This document shows, in pieces, positions 31,284-37,013 of a DNA stretch of 37,013 nt (position 1 is the stretch's first letter; each line of letters begins with the position of its first letter). The stretch is from assembly GCF_003010915.2 (NCBI RefSeq), contig NZ_CP028427.1:1-37013 (forward strand), written 5' to 3'. The notes under the pieces were generated by a model. It worked only from the letters and a program-made list of their open reading frames with translations, ran no database searches and was not told where the DNA came from. Both the position numbers and the translations under genes were made by a program. Origin of the DNA: Gulosibacter molinativorax. Lineage in GTDB: Bacteria > Actinomycetota > Actinomycetes > Actinomycetales > Microbacteriaceae.

Positions 31284-31481
31284 ATGCAGATCATGGCCGT
31301 TGTCCTCATCGTCGTCGCGGTCCTGGTGATCGCGCTAGCTATCAAGCTCGTGTTCTTCGGCGCGGGCGCGATCATCCGCGGCCTCTTCTGGCTCGTTCAG
31401 TGGCTACTGATTGGCGTGGGTCGAGCCGTGGTTTGGCTCGTATTCGGCGTGCGCCGACTGTACTGGCGACTGCGCCGCTGA
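31284..31481 (+). CDS. Small membrane protein, 65 aa
   Basis: One long or two short hydrophobic segments (about 3-27 and 30-50) end in an Arg-rich tail (RRLYWRLRR), so the tail is cytoplasmic. AAAGGAG (31272-31278) precedes the ATG. The family is not recognised. Its last 78 nt overlap the 3' end of the convergent gene on the other strand. Confidence 0.55.
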   Translation: MQIMAVVLIVVAVLVIALAIKLVFFGAGAIIRGLFWLVQWLLIGVGRAVVWLVFGVRRLYWRLRR

Positions 31482-31736
31482 GGCGGCCCCGGCGCGCTTC
31501 GGTGCTGCCGGAATGAGCGTCGCGCGCTCGCCCTTGCTGAGGTCAAATACCTTCGCCAGATCGGCGCGCGTGAGGTCGCCTGCATCCAGCAGCTCGGCGG
31601 CCGTCTTCGATGCTCGCGCGCTCGCGGAGCGCACTTCATCGAGCGCCTTGCCGAACGCGCTGAGGCGCTTACGCTTCGCCTTTAGCCGAGCCTCATCTTC
31701 CTTGAGCAGGTCGTCAATGTTGCGTTCCGTGGTCAT
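31404..31736 (-). CDS. Small coiled-coil/HTH-like protein, 110 aa
   Basis: The first half is a charged helix (about 5-35, DLLKEDEARLKAKRKRLSAF). Residues 52-68 (LTRADLAKVFDLSKGER) look like a helix-turn-helix. GGGAGG lies 7-8 nt before the start on this strand. It is the only left-facing gene in the mobilisation region and is divergent from mobC across the hairpin-rich segment, so it may regulate or bind oriT; unproven. Confidence 0.6.
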   Translation of the reverse strand: MTTERNIDDLLKEDEARLKAKRKRLSAFGKALDEVRSASARASKTAAELLDAGDLTRADLAKVFDLSKGERATLIPAAPKRAGAASAAQSPVQSAHAEYEPNHGSTHANQ

Positions 31737-31756
31737 GATGCCTCCCTGTAGTAACG

Positions 31757-31992
31757 CAGCCCGGAGGGCTGTCGATCAGAGAGCCGACCGTGCGGAGCAC
31801 GGCTGACTCTCATCTGCTTGCGCAGAGGATCGGCTACGCCGATGCCCCCTACACAGCACAGTCTAGCGACTGTGCCGCTGCGGGGGTAGGATGGACTCAC
31901 GGAGGGTAGCAAGCATAGCAACGTTAATAAACGTTGCGCTTGGCCTCACGGCGCAAGGTGCAAGACGAGCTTGCACTATGGGCTTCCAGCCC
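31757..31992. other. Candidate origin of transfer (oriT)
   Basis: The segment lies between the divergent small gene and mobC-relaxase and is packed with perfect hairpins: CAGCCC-GGA-GGGCTG (31757-31771), CCGTGC-GGA-GCACGG (31788-31802), ATCGGC-TAC-GCCGAT (31829-31843), GCACAGT/ACTGTGC (31856-31875), CAACGTT-AATA-AACGTTG (31919-31936), GTGCAAG-ACGAG-CTTGCAC (31958-31976) and GGGCT-TCC-AGCCC (31980-31992). The GTGCAAG hairpin nearest to mobC is the best guess for the relaxase site. The exact nick cannot be read. Confidence 0.55.
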
Positions 31993-32014
31993 AATCCCGG
32001 TAGTAGGAGAGATG

Positions 32015-32356
32015 ATGAGCGAAGCTGACGAGATGCCCCGCAGCATCATCAAGACTGTCTCGTTTCCCGCGGAGCAGTGGCCCGCGATTGAGCGTCGCTT
32101 TCAGCTCAGTGGCGAGACGAACTTCTCGCGGTTTGTTCGTTCCGCGATCCTCGACACTGAGATTCGTGTGCGTCAGATCGCGTTCGATCCAGCACCGCTC
32201 GGGGCCGAGCTTGCGCGGATCGGTAACAACATCAACCAGATCGCTCGACTTGTGAACACCGAGAGTGTCACGACGCTCGAAGAGATGAAAGCAACTCGCG
32301 CGCTCGTGCGGGAGATTCAAGCTCTCATCGAGCGGGCTGCGAAGGAGGCCGAGTAG
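32015..32356 (+). CDS. mobC: MobC-type relaxosome accessory protein
   Basis: The 113-residue protein has an N-terminal ribbon-helix-helix (about 10-48) and the MobC signature LARIGNNINQIARLVN at 67-81. MobC helps the relaxase open DNA at oriT. The ATG at 32015 is chosen because AGGAG ends 5 nt before it; the ATG at 32012 is too close. A longer frame from 31934 would cover the oriT hairpins. The relaxase gene begins 4 nt after the stop and uses a GAAGGAGG inside mobC. Confidence 0.88.
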   Translation: MSEADEMPRSIIKTVSFPAEQWPAIERRFQLSGETNFSRFVRSAILDTEIRVRQIAFDPAPLGAELARIGNNINQIARLVNTESVTTLEEMKATRALVREIQALIERAAKEAE

Positions 32357-32360
32357 CGTC

Positions 32361-34082
32361 ATGGCCGTCGTGAAGATGGGGCAGATCAAGAGCACGCCAG
32401 CTAAGGCGCTGGCGTACATCTCGCGCCCTGATGCGACGGCAGATGGAGTTTGGGTATCGACTAACGCCGATACGATCATCGACCCTTCCGACTTCAAGGC
32501 GGTCGCTCGGCAGTTCGGGCAGACGGCCGAGCGAGTCGGTGTCTCGAAGCCTCGCGAAGGTGCCGTGCTCGCTCATCACGTCATCCAGTCGTTCGACCCG
32601 AAGGACGGTATCGACGTTGCAACAGCGCACAAGATCGGCGTGCAGCTCGCGGAGCAGATCACGGGCGGTTCGCATGAGTACATGATCGCGACGCACCTCG
32701 ATAAGGGGCACCTGCACAACCACATCATTCTGAATGCCGTGAATCGCGAGACGGGGCGAAAGTTCCGCGTTCAGAAGAGCACCATTGGGAACATTCGCGA
32801 GCTGAGCGATGAGCTGTGCCGCGCGCATGGGTTGAGCGTTTTGCCGAAGCCGGAGCGAGCAACCGGCCGCACTATGGCTGACGTGTACCGCGTGCTCAAG
32901 GGCGAGAGCGGTAAGCAGTTCATCCGTACCGAGATCGACAAGGCGGCCATGCAGGCGACGAGTTGGGCCGAGTTCCAGGCGATCCTTGGCCGCGCTGGTG
33001 TCGAGGTATCGGCACGCGGTGGACGAGCTGGCACGCTCTCGTTCCGCGAAATCTCGATGCCGCGAGCGGTACGCGACTACCGACTGGGAGCCGCATACAC
33101 CGAAGCGTCGATCATGGCTCGACTCACGCGCCAGGTTGTCAATCAGATCGGTGTCGATGTGTCGATGGTCACGCGCGAGACTCGCGACACGATGACCGTC
33201 ATTGTTCCCGGTACGAAACGCGAGCTGCACCTTACTGTTGCCAAGACTCAAGTTGTGCGGCACGGCCGCGCGCTGCGCATCTATGTACCGGCAAACGATG
33301 AGCACCGACTGTCGGATGCGCGCGGAAACCTCGCCAAGACCGTACCGACGATGGGCCTCTACAAGTGGTTCTCTGAACCCGATCTTGTCGGCGCGGTTCA
33401 TCACGCGAAGAGCGCTCAGTTCGGCGGGAACGTCGGCCAGTGGCAGACCAGTTTGAGTGAGCTGCGCGCCCTCGAAGCTCGCGTGAACGCGAAAGCACGA
33501 TGGATGGGCGACGGCGACCGAGTCGGCCCTGACGCAGCAATCGAGCGCGCACGAGCGTTCGTTGCCGAACGTCACTTCGCGTATCAGACCATGCTTGTTG
33601 CAACGACTGAGCTTATGGTGTCACCAACGGGTGACCCCGCACAGCTCGCCGGTCTGCAAGCACAGCTCCGCATCATCGAACGCGAGATTGACGGAGCGAA
33701 GAGCGACATTCATGCACTCACGCAGCTAACGAAGGAGGAAACCGTAATGGCTGTATCTGATCGCATTCACGCGCAGTCGAACGCCGCACGCGAGAGCACC
33801 GAACGCACACAACAGCAGCGGCAACGAGAGCAGGCCGCGCAGCGCCTCAGCCGCGACGTGGCCGCGGGCGATGCCGAGTCGAACGGCATTCGGGAGGCGC
33901 GCGCACACGAGCGCACCGCCGATGCCGTCACGCTCGATGACGCCGAGCAGGATCGCGACGGCGGCACGCGCTCGATGACCCTGCAAGACCGGCTTGAGAT
34001 GGAAGCGAACAAGCTGCGAGCACGCAACGAAGATCGCGCACGCCCCGAGGGGACGACTCGCAACGACGGAAGGACACGATAA
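32361..34082 (+). CDS. MOBP-type relaxase
   Basis: The protein has 573 residues. The N-terminal relaxase domain (about 1-270) shows the catalytic Tyr19 (ALAYISRPD), a middle motif around H72-H73, and the metal-binding triad HLDKGHLHNH with H112, H117 and H119. It nicks oriT and stays on the 5' end of the transferred strand. The C-terminal part (about 430-573) is helical, charged and probably binds the coupling machinery. Inside the gene a consensus AAGGAGG (33732-33738) lies 8 nt before an in-frame ATG (33747), which could yield a separate 111-residue C-terminal protein. The stop overlaps the next start (TAATG). Confidence 0.92.
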   Translation: MAVVKMGQIKSTPAKALAYISRPDATADGVWVSTNADTIIDPSDFKAVARQFGQTAERVGVSKPREGAVLAHHVIQSFDPKDGIDVATAHKIGVQLAEQITGGSHEYMIATHLDKGHLHNHIILNAVNRETGRKFRVQKSTIGNIRELSDELCRAHGLSVLPKPERATGRTMADVYRVLKGESGKQFIRTEIDKAAMQATSWAEFQAILGRAGVEVSARGGRAGTLSFREISMPRAVRDYRLGAAYTEASIMARLTRQVVNQIGVDVSMVTRETRDTMTVIVPGTKRELHLTVAKTQVVRHGRALRIYVPANDEHRLSDARGNLAKTVPTMGLYKWFSEPDLVGAVHHAKSAQFGGNVGQWQTSLSELRALEARVNAKARWMGDGDRVGPDAAIERARAFVAERHFAYQTMLVATTELMVSPTGDPAQLAGLQAQLRIIEREIDGAKSDIHALTQLTKEETVMAVSDRIHAQSNAARESTERTQQQRQREQAAQRLSRDVAAGDAESNGIREARAHERTADAVTLDDAEQDRDGGTRSMTLQDRLEMEANKLRARNEDRARPEGTTRNDGRTR

Positions 34083-34939
34083 TGGTTGACCTCGTAGACA
34101 AGGGCGAAGCCGAGCTGCAACAGCTCACGCAGAAGGTGACGATGACCGCATCGAGCACGAGCGTGAAGGCGTCGCTGTGGGTCGGGCAGAAGCTCACTGC
34201 GGCACCGTTCAAGGTGGCGGCCGCGGTGTACCGTTCGATCCAGCAGAGCGTGAACGCACAGCGCGAGAGCGGGCAAGTTGCGCTCAAGGAGTTCACCCGG
34301 ATCGCGGAAGGCAAGCGAGAGCTTGTGAACATCGACGACGCTGCGGTGTCGAAGGAACTTGAGCGCGAGCTGCGCCGTCACGGCGTGCTGTGGAGCGTCG
34401 AGACGCACCGCGACGGCTCGCGCACCTTCCACATTCAGGGCAAGGACGCCGAGCTAATCCAGCACGCGCTTGCGGTCGCCGCCGAGCGCGTCGATGAGAA
34501 GCTGGCCCGCAACGCTCCCGAGCTGCAAACCCCGGCCCCGGAACAGACGCACGACGAGCAGCACCAGGAGCAGGTGCCGGTGCATGGCACCGACGAGCTG
34601 CGCGAGGATGCGCCGCGCATCGAGTCTGCTGAGCTGAGCGAGACACAAACGCGCGAGTACGACGCAGCGCCGGAGCGGGTCACCACGCAGCCCGACGAGG
34701 CTGTGACGGATCGCGGCGGACACAGCATCGAGCGCGAACCGGCGCTCACCCGCAGTGAGCAGCGGCCGGAGAAGACGCCAGGGGATCGCACCCGCGCGCA
34801 TGTCGTGGAGAAGATCGATAAGAAGGTAGATCAGCGCAAGGCGGAGCTGGAACAGAGCAAGACGCGCTCGAAGAAGCGCAGCCAGGTTCGCAGCTCGGCC
34901 GATGATGCGCAGCAGGCACCGAAGGCGAACCGGAGGTAG
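34082..34939 (+). CDS. PcfB-like (DUF3801) coupling-protein accessory factor
   Basis: The protein has 285 residues. Residues about 60-140 (SGQVALKEFTRIAEGKRELVNIDDAAVSKELERELRRHGVLWSV...DAELIQHAL) match the PcfB/DUF3801 pattern. PcfB of the enterococcal plasmid pCF10 binds the coupling protein PcfC and presents the relaxosome to it. The C-terminal 140 residues are Glu/Gln/Arg-rich and disordered-looking, ending in a basic KKRSQVRSS segment. Its position between relaxase and coupling protein fits. The start codon overlaps the relaxase stop. Confidence 0.82.
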   Translation: MVDLVDKGEAELQQLTQKVTMTASSTSVKASLWVGQKLTAAPFKVAAAVYRSIQQSVNAQRESGQVALKEFTRIAEGKRELVNIDDAAVSKELERELRRHGVLWSVETHRDGSRTFHIQGKDAELIQHALAVAAERVDEKLARNAPELQTPAPEQTHDEQHQEQVPVHGTDELREDAPRIESAELSETQTREYDAAPERVTTQPDEAVTDRGGHSIEREPALTRSEQRPEKTPGDRTRAHVVEKIDKKVDQRKAELEQSKTRSKKRSQVRSSADDAQQAPKANRR

Positions 34940-34943
34940 AACG

Positions 34944-36656
34944 ATGAGCACTGGATTCACCAAGGGCAAGGTCATCGCCTCGCTCATTGGCGGCGGCGTC
35001 GTGTTCTACCTCGCTAACCGCGCAACACACTTCGCCGTTGCTGAGTACGCTGCGGGCACGCCGATCAACGAGATTCCCAAGGAGTTCCCCGCTGCGCTCG
35101 GAGCAACGTGGTTCCAGCTCGACTTCGATCAGCCCTCACTCATCGGCGGCGCTGTCGCCGCGGTGCTGTTCTTGCTCATCGTGCTCTACGGAATGAGCGG
35201 GAAGAAGAACACTCGCCAGGGGGAAGAGCAGGGATCGGCCGCGTGGGCGACGCCGCGCGACATGAAGCCGCTGACGACGAAGAACCCCGCGGAGCGCTTG
35301 CAGCTCACTGCAACGGAAGGCCTCGCGCTCGACCCGTACAAGACCCGCCGCAACTTGAACGTGTGTGTTCTCGGCGCATCGGGTACGGGCAAGACGCGCG
35401 GCTACGTGCTCCCGAATCTCGCGACCATCGAGGGTTGGAGCTTCGCTGTCACCGACCCCAAAGGCGAGATTTACCGCATGATGCGCCAGCCCCTCGAAGC
35501 GAAGGGACTGCGCGTTCGCACGTTCAACCTGGTTGATCTGCGGCAGTCCAACCGGTTCAACCCGCTCGACTACATCAGCGACGCCGAGCCAGAAACCGGC
35601 GTCGCCCAGCTCACCGAAACCATCATGGCGAACACGAGCGGTAAGGAGAGCCGCGGCGATGGGTTCTGGGAGCGTGCCGAGCGGGCGCTACTCACCGCGC
35701 TCATCGCCTATGTCTGGGCGACGGTCACGCAGGAGAGCGGCAAGAGGAACCTGCCGTCAGTCGTTGACCTGCACAAGGCGATGGAGGGCAGCGAGAGCAA
35801 CCCGGACGAGTTCACCAGCGAAACCGACCTCAAGATGGAAGCCGCACGCGAGGTAGTCGAGAGCTGGAAGGCTGACCCTGCGAGCTTCGGCGCGGAGGAT
35901 GACGCCGTGATGAAGATGCTTGACTTCGCCACGCGGCAGTACCGGGTCTACCAGCAAGGCCCCGCAGAGACGCGCCTGAGCGTCGTTATCTCGCTCGGCG
36001 TGCGCCTCGCACCGCTCGACATGCACGACGTGCGCGAGATTCTGTCCAGCGACGACATTGGCCTGGATCGCGTCGGCCGCGAGCCTACGGCACTGTTCTT
36101 GCAACTCCCCGATACTCACGTCACGTTCCGATTCCTCGCGGCGATGTTCTGGCAGTCTCTCTTCGCGGAGAACGTCTACATCGCTGACCACAACGAGAGC
36201 GGCACGCTCGACGTGCCGCTGCACTGCTTCCTCGATGAGTTCGCGAACATCGGCAAGATTCCGAGCTTTGAAGTGCTCATGGCTACGATCCGCTCCCGCG
36301 GGATCAGCGCGAGCATCATCGTGCAGGCCTTCTCTCAGGGCAAGGCGATCTGGCGCGACGACTGGAACGCGATTGTCGGCAACTGCGACTCGCTCCTGTT
36401 CCTCGGCGGCCGCGACCAGGAGACGAATGAGTGGCTGTCCAAGCAGCTCGGTGATGAAACGATCACCATGGACGAGTTCTCGCAGACCTACGGCGTCACC
36501 GGCTCGCGAACGAAGGCGCAGCGCACCTTGAAGCGGGCACTGCTCACGGCCGACGAGATTGGGCGCATGTCCAACGACGAAGCTATCCTGCTGATCCGAG
36601 GCCTCAAGCCGTTCAAATCGCGCAAGGCCGCGATTAAGACGACGGCGGGAGTGTAG
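34944..36656 (+). CDS. VirD4/TraG-type coupling protein (T4CP)
   Basis: The 570-residue protein has two N-terminal transmembrane helices (about 8-26 and 66-84) and a P-loop ATPase core: Walker A GASGTGKT (144-151) and Walker B FLDEFANIG (D431, E432), followed by the ATIRSRGIS and QAFSQ segments typical of TraG/PcfC. It recruits the relaxase-DNA complex and passes it to the channel. CGGAGGT (34931-34937) supports the ATG at 34944. Its 3' end overlaps the convergent regulator gene by 23 nt. Confidence 0.94.
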   Translation: MSTGFTKGKVIASLIGGGVVFYLANRATHFAVAEYAAGTPINEIPKEFPAALGATWFQLDFDQPSLIGGAVAAVLFLLIVLYGMSGKKNTRQGEEQGSAAWATPRDMKPLTTKNPAERLQLTATEGLALDPYKTRRNLNVCVLGASGTGKTRGYVLPNLATIEGWSFAVTDPKGEIYRMMRQPLEAKGLRVRTFNLVDLRQSNRFNPLDYISDAEPETGVAQLTETIMANTSGKESRGDGFWERAERALLTALIAYVWATVTQESGKRNLPSVVDLHKAMEGSESNPDEFTSETDLKMEAAREVVESWKADPASFGAEDDAVMKMLDFATRQYRVYQQGPAETRLSVVISLGVRLAPLDMHDVREILSSDDIGLDRVGREPTALFLQLPDTHVTFRFLAAMFWQSLFAENVYIADHNESGTLDVPLHCFLDEFANIGKIPSFEVLMATIRSRGISASIIVQAFSQGKAIWRDDWNAIVGNCDSLLFLGGRDQETNEWLSKQLGDETITMDEFSQTYGVTGSRTKAQRTLKRALLTADEIGRMSNDEAILLIRGLKPFKSRKAAIKTTAGV

Positions 36657-36975
36657 ATGCCTCCGAGATTAGAGCGGAGAGCCGCGCGAATAGCTCGGGC
36701 GTCTCGGGGGCGAGCCGGAACTGCACCGGCCGCCCCTGCCGCTGTTCAGACGCACTCGGCGTCGCCACGAGCAGCCCGCCCGCTTCGAGCGCGTTCAGAT
36801 CGCGCGTCAGCGACGATGAATGCTCGGGCGCGACCTCCCTGAGTTGGGACGCAGTGAACGGGCCGCCGAACCGTGCTGCATGTAACAGCAACTCGAAACG
36901 ACGGGAGTTCAGATGCGAAAGCGCCAGCGCCTCCGCCTCCGAAAGTTCACCCCGCATAGCCACCATTTCTACCAT
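36634..36975 (-). CDS. Winged-helix transcriptional regulator
   Basis: The 113-residue protein has a winged helix-turn-helix (about 22-85: RRFELLLHAARFGGPFTASQLREV...SSLTRDLNALEAGGLLVA) of the ArsR/MarR-like type, with a wing (SEQRQGRPVQFRL). No Cys or His cluster for metal sensing is seen. It faces away from the T4SS operon, and the intervening DNA, taken across the window ends, contains an 11-bp inverted repeat. It therefore most likely represses both itself and the transfer genes. Confidence 0.75.
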   Translation of the reverse strand: MVEMVAMRGELSEAEALALSHLNSRRFELLLHAARFGGPFTASQLREVAPEHSSSLTRDLNALEAGGLLVATPSASEQRQGRPVQFRLAPETPELFARLSALISEASTLPPSS

Positions 36976-36976
36976 A

Positions 36977-37013
36977 TCGACAAAACGCCCAACTTCTCGT
37001 AAAGTATATTACG
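36977..37013 (+). promoter_or_regulatory. Promoter and half of the operator for the T4SS operon
   Basis: TCGACA (36977-36982), 17 nt, TAAAGT (37000-37005) points right toward base 1. On the other strand TATACT (37009-37004) can serve the regulator. ACTTCTCGTAA (36992-37002) and TTACG (37009-37013) joined to AGAAGT (1-6) give a perfect inverted repeat covering the -10 region. Confidence 0.65.

Overview
The window is strongly GC-rich actinobacterial DNA and reads as a conjugative plasmid, probably complete. It carries replication, partition, mobilisation and type IV secretion (T4SS) genes of the Gram-positive kind, plus one catabolic cargo. The last bases joined to the first complete an 11-bp perfect inverted repeat between a divergent regulator and the T4SS operon, so I read the window as a 37,013-bp circle cut inside an operator. 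The cargo enzyme matches, in length (465 residues) and active-site motifs, molinate hydrolase MolA of Gulosibacter molinativorax (Microbacteriaceae). The host is therefore most likely that species or a close relative; this rests on recall of the family, not on a search.

Layout: 28-8249 is a tightly packed transfer operon: Maff2-like small membrane protein, VirB6-like, PrgI-like, VirB4 ATPase, a two-domain cell-wall hydrolase, a VirB8-like membrane protein, an FHA protein and a ParA-like ATPase that shares the FHA protein's N-terminal domain. At 8261-11111 lie a strong terminator, a ribbon-helix-helix regulator, an AEP-primase-type replication protein with an odd translation start, and a likely origin. 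At 11154-16400 is an accessory region of short genes: a Cys-rich protein, an ArdC-type antirestriction protein, an NrdH redoxin, a secreted nuclease, SSB and unknowns. This region is punctuated by two unusual repeat families. One is four ~165-175 nt structured leader elements whose stems show compensatory base changes. The other is arrays of 9-nt units at seven gene junctions. ParA/ParB partition genes follow at 16412-17594.

At 18379-28704 an IS3-family composite transposon interrupts a membrane-protein gene, with a 4-bp target duplication. It holds four IS copies and three identical molA copies in 3,013-bp tandem repeats. Two single-base differences among the IS copies show the inner ones are hybrids of the outer two, as expected from unequal homologous recombination. 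Each molA has a promoter whose -35 box is supplied by the IS end.

From 28889 to the end come two small genes, a Fic toxin with its antitoxin, a serine resolvase, a hairpin-rich oriT candidate, MobC, a MOBP-type relaxase, a PcfB-like accessory protein, the VirD4/TraG coupling protein and a divergent winged-helix regulator.

Working model: relaxase and MobC nick oriT, the coupling protein and PcfB feed DNA to the VirB4/VirB6/VirB8-like channel, and the hydrolase opens the wall. The accessory genes point toward oriT, the orientation expected if the entering strand is their template, and the structured leaders may allow their early expression.
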